From positions 3,348,001-3,412,000 of the forward strand of contig NZ_CP036287.1 in the NCBI RefSeq assembly GCF_007748095.1: a stretch of 64,000 nucleotides of DNA, in the 5' to 3' direction. Position 1 is the stretch's first letter. Each line of letters starts with the position of its first letter. The stretch comes from Engelhardtia mirabilis. GTDB lineage: Bacteria; Planctomycetota; UBA1135; GCA-002686595. Positions 26,823 through 34,709 of this stretch are shown here, one piece after another. Position numbers and translations under genes: made by a program. Under the pieces are notes generated by a model. The model was not told the origin of the DNA and ran no database searches. It saw only the letters and a list, made by a program, of their open reading frames with translations.

Positions 26823-28559
26823 ATGCAGGCAGTCAGACGGTGTGGCGCGGTCGATTGGCGACTGACGGCCGCCTTCATCGGGGGCGTGGTCTTCGCCGTC
26901 GTTCTGGGGTTGGGCTTCGACGGTCTGACGCCGAACGAGCCCGTGGGCGCCACCGATCGCGCGCGGCTCGAGGTCGGAGCAGCAGAGCAACTGTCGCAGT
27001 CGGGCACAGGTCCGCTGAGCCCGGACGACCTCGCCATCGACGATGGAGCGGACGGCACGCCCGGTGGCGGGGGCGATGCGCCCGACGACCTGCTCCCTGG
27101 CCGCCAGACCAGGGGGCGCTGGACTCCCGCGCGCGAGGCGATCGACCCCAGGCTCCAGGCCCTGCTCGATCGTGAGGCCGACGGCGCTCTCGATTCCGTT
27201 GCGAAGGCCTCGGGCGGCAAGGCGGGGCGCTCGGATTGCCTGGTGTCCTTCCTGGCCGTGGACCTCGAATCGGGAGCGGTGGTCGCGAGCCGGGCACCCG
27301 ACCGGTCCATGGCGCCCGCTTCCAACCTGAAGTTGGTCACGACCCTCTCGGCGCTGCACGTGTTGGGTCCCGATTGGCGCTTCCGGACCCCCGTCGAGGC
27401 GGCGGGGCCGCTCAACGCCGGCGTGCTCGGCGGCGACCTCGTGGTCCGCGCGGGCGGCGATCCGCTGTTCCGCGACGGCGACCCCGACTACGCCCGCGGT
27501 CGCCTGGCCCAGTTGGCGGGCAGCCTTGCGGAGGCCGGGTTGCGGCGCGTGGACGGGGCCCTGGTGTTGGACCTGGGCAGCTTCGCGCCTGTCGGGCCGG
27601 CCCCCGGTTGGCCCACGTCGTCCGCCAGTTGGACCGGCTCCTACGGCTACGTGGCGGGACTGACCGCCAACGCGGGCCTGGTCGACATCGCCTTCGAGGC
27701 CCTGGCGGGCGGTCGCACCCAGACCACCATCGCCCCCAGCCCGACGGGGCTGCGCGAGGAGTCGAACGTGGCTTCGACCTCGCAGACGGTCAACGACGTG
27801 CAGATCGGGCTCTACGACTCGAGCGGACGACTGGTGCTCAAGGGCGAGCTGGGCCCGCCCGGCCGCAGCTTCGAGCGCGACATCCGCCACCCGAACCCCC
27901 CGGCCCTGTTTGCGGCCCTCTTCCTGCGCGCCCTGGCGGACCGGGGCATTGACGTGCGCGACGGATTCCGCGAGGCGCGGGGCGTCGCTCCCGGACGGGA
28001 GTTGGCCGCCCTCGAGACCCCTTGGATCGACCTGATCACGCCCATCAACCAGGACTCGGTCAATCCGGTGGCGGATGCGGTGTTCCTGGCCATGGGCGGA
28101 GCCACCAGCGGCCAATGGACCCGCGAGGCCGCCCGGTCGGCGGTGGCCGGGGCCCTGACGGACCTGGGCATCGACCCGCGGGGCCTGCACCAGGTGGGCG
28201 GCTCGGGCCTCAGTCGCGACAACCGCATCTCGCCCCGGATGGTCGTCGAGCTACTGCGAGCGGCCCTCGCCCAACCTCCCTCGGTCAGGCAGCGCTTCCT
28301 CGATTCCCTCGCCGTGGCCGGGCAGTCCGGGACCCTCGAAGATCGAATGGGCGGTACCGCCGCCAGTGGCCGACTGCGCGGCAAGACCGGGTTCATCCAA
28401 GGCGCCAGCGCCCTGTCGGGCTACGTCGAGACCCTCGGCGGTCGCCAACTGGTCTTCTCGATCGTGGTCGAGTACCCGCGTCTTGGTGGACTCAACAACT
28501 CGGTCTGGAAGCCGATGCACGACAGCATCGGGGCACACCTGGCCCAGTGGAGCCCGTGA
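26823..28559 (+). CDS. dacB: D-alanyl-D-alanine carboxypeptidase/endopeptidase (PBP4, S13 family)
   Basis: This peptidase trims peptidoglycan cross-links in the periplasm. The product is 578 residues. A membrane anchor/signal (FIGGVVFAVVLGLGF, 18-32) leads to a ~100-residue Gly/Asp-rich linker. The S13 domain has the active-site SxxK at 167-170 (PASNLK), the SxN-type motif GLSRDN and KTG (GKTGFIQGA). The Domain-II region carries LVVRAGGDPLFRDGDPDY, typical of PBP4. A TTG at 26817 is an alternative start. The gene sits in a run with M28 and suhB-like genes. It indicates that the organism makes peptidoglycan. Confidence 0.9.
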   Translation: MQAVRRCGAVDWRLTAAFIGGVVFAVVLGLGFDGLTPNEPVGATDRARLEVGAAEQLSQSGTGPLSPDDLAIDDGADGTPGGGGDAPDDLLPGRQTRGRWTPAREAIDPRLQALLDREADGALDSVAKASGGKAGRSDCLVSFLAVDLESGAVVASRAPDRSMAPASNLKLVTTLSALHVLGPDWRFRTPVEAAGPLNAGVLGGDLVVRAGGDPLFRDGDPDYARGRLAQLAGSLAEAGLRRVDGALVLDLGSFAPVGPAPGWPTSSASWTGSYGYVAGLTANAGLVDIAFEALAGGRTQTTIAPSPTGLREESNVASTSQTVNDVQIGLYDSSGRLVLKGELGPPGRSFERDIRHPNPPALFAALFLRALADRGIDVRDGFREARGVAPGRELAALETPWIDLITPINQDSVNPVADAVFLAMGGATSGQWTREAARSAVAGALTDLGIDPRGLHQVGGSGLSRDNRISPRMVVELLRAALAQPPSVRQRFLDSLAVAGQSGTLEDRMGGTAASGRLRGKTGFIQGASALSGYVETLGGRQLVFSIVVEYPRLGGLNNSVWKPMHDSIGAHLAQWSP

Positions 28560-29380
28560 TGGGGCGGCTCGGGCCGGATCTGACCACGCCCGAGGGGCGG
28601 CTCGAGGTCGCGCACGCGGCGGCCGAGTTCGCCCGCGAGGCCGGCGCGTTGCAGCTCGCCCGCCTGGGACAGTTGCGCGCCGGTGAGGTGCGCTCCAAGT
28701 CGGCGCGGCGCGACCTGGTGACCGAGGTCGATCTGGAATGCGAGCGACTACTGGTGGAACGTTTGCGCGAGCACTTCCCGGGTCACGCCATCGAGGCCGA
28801 GGAGGAGGTGCGCGACGCACGCGACGAGGAGCGGCCGCGCTGGTTCGTCGATCCGCTGGACGGGACCGTCAACTTCATCCACGAGCTGCCCGCCTTCGCC
28901 GTTTCGATGGGGCTGTTCGTCGGCCGGCGCCCGCTCGCGGCCGTGGTCCACGCGCCGCGTCTCGCCGAGACGTTCGTTGCCGCCGAGGGAGCCGGTGCGA
29001 CCCTCAACGGCCAGCGGATTCGGGTCTCCGACACCACCGAGTTGGCCGACGCGATCGTCGCCACGGGCTTTCCCTACCGCCGCAACGAGCTGCCCAACAA
29101 CAACCTCTCCAACTTCGACCGGTTGTTCCTGGAGGTGCGCGGGCTGCGCCGCATGGGCTCTGCCGCCATCGACCTGGCCTACACCGCCGCCGGGCGCATC
29201 GACGCCTATTGGGAGCTCCACCTGGGTCCCCACGACATGGCCGCTGGGGCGCTCTTGGTGCGCGAGGCGGGGGGGCTCGTGACGGATGTGGACGGGGGCG
29301 ACGATTGGCTGCGCAGCGGCGCTGTCGTGGCGGGACCCGAATCCCTGCATCGGGCGCTGGTGGCTCTGGTCGAGGGGTGA
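28559..29380 (+). CDS. Inositol monophosphatase family protein (SuhB-like)
   Basis: The 273-residue protein has all family metal-binding motifs: TEVDLECE, EEEVRDA, the signature DPLDGTVNFIH and the C-terminal HDMAAGALLVREAGG. RRMGSAAIDLAYTAAGRIDAYW is the conserved helix. The family acts on inositol-1-phosphate and related sugar phosphates, and in some bacteria on histidinol phosphate or in rRNA biogenesis, so the substrate here is open. The ATG at 28559 shares its A with the dacB stop. It ends the plus-strand housekeeping run that begins at aroA. Confidence 0.9.
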   Translation: MGRLGPDLTTPEGRLEVAHAAAEFAREAGALQLARLGQLRAGEVRSKSARRDLVTEVDLECERLLVERLREHFPGHAIEAEEEVRDARDEERPRWFVDPLDGTVNFIHELPAFAVSMGLFVGRRPLAAVVHAPRLAETFVAAEGAGATLNGQRIRVSDTTELADAIVATGFPYRRNELPNNNLSNFDRLFLEVRGLRRMGSAAIDLAYTAAGRIDAYWELHLGPHDMAAGALLVREAGGLVTDVDGGDDWLRSGAVVAGPESLHRALVALVEG

Positions 29381-29506
29381 GCGCAGGGGGGCTGGGGTCC
29401 CCTCGACCCGCCAGGGAGAGATCGGGGTTCGTGCTCAAGCTGTCGAGGTGCGCCGCACGAAGACAGACCAGCACACCGACCCGGCGCACCGCCGGAAAGC
29501 CTCCCC

Positions 29507-30328
29507 ATGCACTCCGACATCTCCACAGATCACGAGGAACTCATCGCCTCCGGCCGAGTCCTCGCCAAGCGCCTCGAGTCGCTGCGCCACGCGGCCAAGA
29601 CGCGGGTCGCCTCCCAAGAGTTCCAGGATGCCGTCGAGGGCGCGGTGGCCGCGCTCGAGCGCGGGCTTGGCCTGCTCGGTGAGGATCTGGAGAGCACCCT
29701 CAACTGTCCCCACGGTTCGACGGTGATCGCCCAGCGCATGTTGGCCGCAGTCACCATGGCCACGGACGAGCCCGGCACGTCCCTGGGCGCCGACGAGGAC
29801 GCTGCGGGTGATTGGTCGGCCGGCGTAAGTGGGCAGGCCGCGTTGTCCGGCACCACCGAGATGCTCTCGATGGCGGACTTGCTGGAGCTGCTCGGCTCGT
29901 TGCAGAAGACCGGCGAACTCGAGGTGCAGACCGAGAAGGAGACGATCACCATCGAGCTGCGAGCCGGCAAGCTGGTGCACGCGATGACCAACCACACGCC
30001 AGCAGGCGAGCGGTTGGGCGAGATCCTCGTCAAACTCGGCTACGTCACCGAGACCCACCTGGAGGCGTTCGCGCGCGGCTTCGTGGGCACCGGTCGCAAG
30101 CTCGGTGAGGTCCTGGAGAGCGGCTCCCTGGTCACCGCCGACCAGCTCGCGACGGCCTTGGCCGAACAGATCCAACAATTGTTCGTGCGACTCTATTCGT
30201 CCTCCCATGCTCGCTTCGTCTTCAAGTCCAAGGACGTGAACGGCGGCGGGAATCAGAAGGTCGAGATCGGTCTGCGGAAACTGCTCTTCGAGAGTGCCCG
30301 GATCAGCGACGAGCAATCGTACGGCTGA
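29507..30328 (+). CDS. DUF4388 (PATAN-like) domain protein
   Basis: The 273-residue soluble protein begins with a helical segment (residues 1-110). The C-terminal part matches the DUF4388 pattern: LSMADLLELLGSLQKTGELEVQ, ITIELRAGKLVHAMTNH, GERLGEILVKLGYV and LGEVLESGSLVTADQLATALAEQIQQLF. The latter half resembles the type II secretion ATPase N-terminal-type repeats. DUF4388 proteins are often associated with two-component and motility-related signalling in Myxococcota and Planctomycetota. No partner genes are adjacent. The function is unknown. Confidence 0.8.
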   Translation: MHSDISTDHEELIASGRVLAKRLESLRHAAKTRVASQEFQDAVEGAVAALERGLGLLGEDLESTLNCPHGSTVIAQRMLAAVTMATDEPGTSLGADEDAAGDWSAGVSGQAALSGTTEMLSMADLLELLGSLQKTGELEVQTEKETITIELRAGKLVHAMTNHTPAGERLGEILVKLGYVTETHLEAFARGFVGTGRKLGEVLESGSLVTADQLATALAEQIQQLFVRLYSSSHARFVFKSKDVNGGGNQKVEIGLRKLLFESARISDEQSYG

Positions 30329-30371
30329 TCCCCCGTCGTCGTCCCCGCCCCAGCGGCCAGCAGCTCCCCGA

Positions 30372-31466
30372 TTGAATTCCAACACCTATCGAGTTGTCTG
30401 CCCTTGCCAAGTGCGCGGAGCCGACCCGCAGAGCCTGAACGCAGTCCTCGCAGAGGCCGGTGTGGTGTCGGCGGCGTCCGACCTGTTGGGCACCAACTAC
30501 GAGCGGCGGGGCGACGAGGAGCATTTGACCTTCCTGGTTTCCGCCGGCGATCTCGATGACGCCGTGGCGCGGGCGAAGTCGCTCGCGGTGGAGGTCCTGG
30601 CGCTGATCGAAGAACGCTTCGGCCCAGGGACCCTGGAGTTCGAGGACGATCAGGTCATGACCCACACGGAGCTCCTCGGTAGGGGCCTCGTGGCGTCCGA
30701 TCTCGGTAGCCTGCTCGACCGCATCGAGGAGGGTCCCCAGTGGACGATCGAGCGACCCTCGGCCCAACTGATTCGGCGCGTCCGCACGGCGATTGGCTCA
30801 GCCAGTCCGAAGTCTGGCAGCATGCGCGTGCGCCTGGGCCGCGTCTGGACGCCCTGTGAGCCGCGACCCGAGGGAAGTCCGGCCTGGCGCATGCGGTCGG
30901 GGAGGGACGTCGGTCTGCCCCGAACAGCCGAGCTGGCCACGATCGCCGGAGTGCGCTTCGAAGTTGCGCGCGAGGGAGTGGCCGAGTTCACCGCGATCCT
31001 GCAGCTGCGCTGCCAGGGGACCGGTTGGACCGCCGTCTGCCACGTAGGCGTCCTGGAGGAATGGCTGGGGCGACGGGGCTTCGCCACGACCCGTCGGCAT
31101 GGCCACGGCGAGGCCAGCGTGATGTTCCTTCCTGTGGCCGACCCGCTCGACCTGCTCTGGTTCCAAGGGACCAGCGGAGCCAGCGCTGGGCTCGGAACCG
31201 ACGAACTGGTGGGTCGCTTGCGGGCCTGGCGCCCGCGCTGCGACATGGCGATCGTCGACGCGGGCGAGTCGGCGCTCACGCTCTACTTCCACCGACTGCC
31301 CGAGGACCTGACGGCATTCGCGGCGGAGATGGTCGTTCTGTGCCCCGGCGCGAGTGCGGCGGACTTCTCGGGCCAGGCGATCGGACCTCCCGCCCTCGAG
31401 AACTCGTTCCAGGACCTGGCCCGAGCCCTACAGCAGCGTCGCTGCTTGCGACTCGTCTGGGACTGA
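30372..31466 (+). CDS. Protein with possible C-terminal DUF4253 domain
   Basis: The 364-residue protein reads as a soluble alpha/beta product. The last ~110 residues (GLGTDELVGRLRAWRPRCDMAIVDAGES, FAAEMVVLCPGA, ending LRLVWD) resemble the DUF4253 pattern. That pattern has a beta-strand pair, a helix before a CPD-like turn and a terminal W-x-x-D. The match is by eye and loose. The N-terminal region (residues 1-90) looks like a ferredoxin-like or ACT-like fold, but no motif can be assigned. I chose the TTG at 30372, since the GTG at 30294 overlaps the previous gene. It converges on the TIG protein gene, separated by a strong hairpin. Confidence 0.55.
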   Translation: MNSNTYRVVCPCQVRGADPQSLNAVLAEAGVVSAASDLLGTNYERRGDEEHLTFLVSAGDLDDAVARAKSLAVEVLALIEERFGPGTLEFEDDQVMTHTELLGRGLVASDLGSLLDRIEEGPQWTIERPSAQLIRRVRTAIGSASPKSGSMRVRLGRVWTPCEPRPEGSPAWRMRSGRDVGLPRTAELATIAGVRFEVAREGVAEFTAILQLRCQGTGWTAVCHVGVLEEWLGRRGFATTRRHGHGEASVMFLPVADPLDLLWFQGTSGASAGLGTDELVGRLRAWRPRCDMAIVDAGESALTLYFHRLPEDLTAFAAEMVVLCPGASAADFSGQAIGPPALENSFQDLARALQQRRCLRLVWD

Positions 31467-31469
31467 TCG

Positions 31470-31503
31470 CCACGTACGCCCACCCGCGGGCGGGCGCACG
31501 TGG
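31470..31503. terminator. Bidirectional hairpin between convergent genes
   Basis: Arms ccacgt...caccc (31470-31485) and gggcgggcg...acgtgg (31488-31503) form a 16-bp stem with two A-C mismatches and a very short loop. It fills the 49-bp gap between the stop at 31466 and the stop of the gene at 31516. It has no U tract but is very stable, so bidirectional termination is likely. Confidence 0.6.
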
Positions 31504-31515
31504 TCGGGTCCGCCG

Positions 31516-32370
31516 CTACTGCAACAGCGTCGACGCTCGGTTGACGAGCTGCACGTCCAGGGGCGCCAGGCTCTGCACGGCGATGCTCTGGAAGTGCAGG
31601 AACAGTCCGCTCAGGCCCGGGTCGTCGGGAATCGTCGCCCGGGTCACCACGATTCCGTCCGGCGCCGGGTAGGGCTGGATGAAGATCAGTGGAATCAACG
31701 GTGCCGGGCCGATCAGCAAGTTGCCGTAGGGCGGCAGGGGCAGGTTGGTGACGAAGGGCGAGGCGTACATGTCGAAGAAGCCTCCGGGCGCGCCATAGTT
31801 GGCGAGCTCGATCTCGCCCGTGCGGTAGGCCACGGGAGACGAAGTCACCGCGGGCGTGTGGACGAATCCGCCGCCCAGGGACGCCGTGCCCAGGGACGTA
31901 CTGAGCAGTAGGTCTGCGGGTCCGTTGGCACCAGCGGGCACCGTCGCCGTGACGGTCGAATCGGACAGGACGACCAGACCTGCGAGGGGTGAACCGTCGA
32001 GACTCGCGACGACCGGAGCCGCAAGTCCACCGCGATCCAGGTGGATCCCGCACAGGGTCACGACCGTCCCGCCCGACTTCGGCCCGAAGGGCGGTTCGAC
32101 CGCGAAGACCGCGGGCTGGTCGGTCGCCAGCGGATCGGTCAGGGTCAAGGAACCGAGCTGCGCGCCGAAGCCGGGCGAGGCCAGGCCCGACGACGGTTCG
32201 AGCGCGGGCTGGTCGAGGATGGCCGCGAAGCCGATCGAACAGGTTCCCGCGCCACCGCCGTCGAGGGCGAGGGTCTCGAGGCGGAAGCCCGCGCTGCTCG
32301 CGAGCTGCGCTTGGGCGAGCGGCGCGCTGGCGACGGCCAGGGCCGCCCAACCGAGTCTGGACCCGATCAT
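31516..32370 (-). CDS. Secreted protein with IPT/TIG domain
   Basis: The 284-residue protein has a clear signal peptide (ALAVASAPLAQAQ). An IPT/TIG Ig-like domain spans roughly residues 75-170 (AVFAVEPPFGPKSGGTVVTLCG, ATVPAGANGPADLLL). The last ~85 residues form a beta-rich module (GPAPLIPLI, IPDDPGLSGLFLHFQSIAV) similar in pattern to the C-termini of other secreted proteins in this window. It overlaps the collagen-like gene by 4 bp (ATGA), so the two are translationally coupled. A surface-adhesion role is inferred from domain type only. Confidence 0.78.
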   Translation of the reverse strand: MIGSRLGWAALAVASAPLAQAQLASSAGFRLETLALDGGGAGTCSIGFAAILDQPALEPSSGLASPGFGAQLGSLTLTDPLATDQPAVFAVEPPFGPKSGGTVVTLCGIHLDRGGLAAPVVASLDGSPLAGLVVLSDSTVTATVPAGANGPADLLLSTSLGTASLGGGFVHTPAVTSSPVAYRTGEIELANYGAPGGFFDMYASPFVTNLPLPPYGNLLIGPAPLIPLIFIQPYPAPDGIVVTRATIPDDPGLSGLFLHFQSIAVQSLAPLDVQLVNRASTLLQ

Positions 32371-34529
32371 CGCTCGATCTCCGAGAGGACCCGCCGCAGG
32401 GGCGACTGGTCGGGATCGACGAGCTGCCAGCCCATGGCCGCCGCGGTGTCCTCGTTGGGAGTCAAGTCGGGGTTGAGGATCCCGTTCTCGATCAGGATCG
32501 CTCGCAGGCCCTCGGGATACTGCGTTCCGAACCGAACACCACGCACCAGCGGGATGTAGGCGCGGTTGACGCCGATCGTCTCGATCTGCTCGAAGCCGCG
32601 GCGCTTGCCCTGGACGAAGTAGTCGACCGAGACGTCGGCGGAGCCTCGGACCACGATCTTGTCGAGGCCCTTGGACTCGACCCAGACCAACGCCGGACCG
32701 CCGACGGGGGTGACCTGCACGGTCAGACCATCGGCGTTGCTGGCCAGGCGGAAGTCCTCGGGCACCTCGATCTCGAGCGCTCCGGCGGTGATCTGCGCGG
32801 AGCCGCGGAAGTAGGTGCCGGCCTCGTTGCCCTCGAGAGCCACGAAGCGCAGCTCCCGCGAGGGATCGCTCGGGTGCGGCTGGATGAAGTACTTGGCACC
32901 CGTGCCTCCGAAGTCACCGACGGAGAAGACTCCGAAGCCGGAGGGCGAGAGGACCTCCCCGCGCACACCGGTGGTCGCGCCGCTGCCGAAGAGCGAGACC
33001 CCCTGGACGCCGACGCCCGAGGGCGAGGTCGTCTGACCGGAGACGCCGTAGGTCGGTCCCGAAGTGCCGTCGGCGACGCCGAGCACCGCGGTGCCGAGCG
33101 CTGCACTCGAGTGGCCCTCGACCCCGAAGCCGAGGGGCGGCGCCTCGCCGAAGACTCCGTCGGGGAAGCTGATGGTGCCGCTGATGACGGTCGAACCGTC
33201 GATCAGATTGGGCCCAGCGGGACCGGGCGCGCCTGCTGGACCGGCGGGGCCGGTGGCGCCCGCGGGTCCGGTCGCGCCGTCGTTGCCCGGCAGGCCCTGG
33301 GGACCCTGGGGACCCTGGGGACCCTGGGGACCCGTCGTGCCGGCCGGACCCGTGGCGCCCATGGGACCGGTCGCTCCATCGGCGCCGTCGTTGCCCGGGA
33401 GGCCTTGGGGACCCGTCGGGCCCGCGGGTCCCGTTGCACCGATCGGCCCGGTGGCGCCGTCGGCGCCATCATTCCCGGGCAGGCCCTGGGGTCCCTGCGC
33501 GCCCGTGGGACCGGCGGGACCCGTCATTCCGGCGGGGCCGGTAGCGCCGTCCGCGCCAGGTAGCCCCTGCGGACCTTGGGGCCCTTGGGGACCCGCAGGT
33601 CCGATCGGACCCGTCGCGCCGGTGGGGCCTGTGGCGCCCGCCGCCCCATCGGCTCCGTCGTTGCCCGGGAGGCCTTGGGGACCCTGTGGACCTGTAGGAC
33701 CCGCTGGACCGGTTGCGCCGATGGCTCCATCCGCGCCGTCGTTTCCGGGCAGACCCTGTGGGCCAGTCGGGCCTGCGGGACCGGTCGCGCCCTGTGGTCC
33801 CGTCGACCCGTCGAGGCCGTCGGCGCCCGACGGGCCTTGGAGCCCCTGAGGTCCCTGAGGTCCGATCGCGCCGTCGTTGCCGGGCAGGCCCTGATCACCC
33901 TGGGGTCCTTGGGGACCTGTCGGGCCCACCGGACCGATCGGACCCACGGGCCCCTCCGGACCCACGATCCCGCCGCTGCCGACCCACTGGCCGGTCGAAT
34001 CGATCACCGTCGCGCCACCCACCGACACGGAGTTGGGCGTGATGTCACCCACGACGTTGTCGGCCACGAGTGCGAACGGGACGGAACCCACGCGAACACG
34101 CGGCGACATCTCGGGATCGGTTCCGACCTGCAGCGCAACGAAGCGAGTGCTTCCCGCGAAGGCCGCCGGCACCAGTGGCGTGCCGTCGCCGAGCAGTAGG
34201 TCGACGAGCCCATTGAGAGCGGTCGCGCTGTTGGCTTCGGACCACAGGAGCGTGCCTCCGATGGCCGCGTCGTACAGCCGTACTTCGACGTCGACGGCGC
34301 CATTCAGCGGCACGCCGCCCGCATCGGAGAGACGCACTTGCAGGTGCAGCAACTGCGGTGGCGCGGTCTGGAGCGCGACCGCTGCAGTCGCTGCTGCGGA
34401 GTTCGGCGCAGACACTACCCATGCCGCGGACACGAGGGCCGTCGGCAGGAGCACCGTAGGCAGCATGACCGCGGGAGCGAGAAACGGCGGGAAGGCCACG
34501 ATCAGGGCCGGGAGCAGGCCAAGCTTCAT
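32367..34529 (-). CDS. Collagen-like (Gly-X-Y repeat) secreted protein
   Basis: The 720-residue product starts with a hydrophobic signal region (LLPALIVAFPPFLAPAVML). A ~150-residue beta-rich head follows (LHLQVRLSDAGGVPLNGAVDVEVRLYD). Then comes an uninterrupted Gly-X-Y stretch of about 250 residues (about 83 triplets), rich in GLPGNDGADG and GPQGPQ cassettes. The C-terminal ~250 residues are beta-rich (FGVEGHSSAALGTAV, FIQPHPSDPSRELRFVALEG) and resemble bacterial trimeric surface-protein tails. It is probably a trimeric fibrous surface protein. The ATG at 34529 is the real start. The antisense frame that runs to 36458 is a shadow. A G8 tract lies 22 bp upstream. Confidence 0.88.
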   Translation of the reverse strand: MKLGLLPALIVAFPPFLAPAVMLPTVLLPTALVSAAWVVSAPNSAAATAAVALQTAPPQLLHLQVRLSDAGGVPLNGAVDVEVRLYDAAIGGTLLWSEANSATALNGLVDLLLGDGTPLVPAAFAGSTRFVALQVGTDPEMSPRVRVGSVPFALVADNVVGDITPNSVSVGGATVIDSTGQWVGSGGIVGPEGPVGPIGPVGPTGPQGPQGDQGLPGNDGAIGPQGPQGLQGPSGADGLDGSTGPQGATGPAGPTGPQGLPGNDGADGAIGATGPAGPTGPQGPQGLPGNDGADGAAGATGPTGATGPIGPAGPQGPQGPQGLPGADGATGPAGMTGPAGPTGAQGPQGLPGNDGADGATGPIGATGPAGPTGPQGLPGNDGADGATGPMGATGPAGTTGPQGPQGPQGPQGLPGNDGATGPAGATGPAGPAGAPGPAGPNLIDGSTVISGTISFPDGVFGEAPPLGFGVEGHSSAALGTAVLGVADGTSGPTYGVSGQTTSPSGVGVQGVSLFGSGATTGVRGEVLSPSGFGVFSVGDFGGTGAKYFIQPHPSDPSRELRFVALEGNEAGTYFRGSAQITAGALEIEVPEDFRLASNADGLTVQVTPVGGPALVWVESKGLDKIVVRGSADVSVDYFVQGKRRGFEQIETIGVNRAYIPLVRGVRFGTQYPEGLRAILIENGILNPDLTPNEDTAAAMGWQLVDPDQSPLRRVLSEIER
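33208..33960 (-). repeat. Collagen-encoding repeat block
   Basis: A low-complexity run encodes Gly in every third residue. Units of 9 bp (ggaccctgg) are tandem near 33298-33335, and larger 40-60-bp cassettes recur, so the DNA itself is repetitive. In-frame expansion or contraction by recombination is plausible. Confidence 0.85.
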
Positions 34530-34550
34530 GGGGACAGCCTTCGGCTGGTC

Positions 34551-34558
34551 GGGGGGGG
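34551..34558. repeat. Run of eight G upstream of the collagen-like gene
   Basis: G8 sits 22 bases upstream of the collagen-like ATG (plus-strand G, therefore C in the mRNA sense). Its position between start codon and probable promoter is where a length change could affect expression. Confidence 0.75.
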
Positions 34559-34709
34559 AGATGGGGGAGCGGGCATCGACGATCCGAGCGGAACGCGGAT
34601 GAACCCAACGGGGGGACGAATCCGATTGCCTTACCCGTTCCCCCCAACCTACCCATAATCTGGATTCCTGCCCGACACCCCGCTCACTCCCCCCCTGAAG
34701 CGTCCCGTC

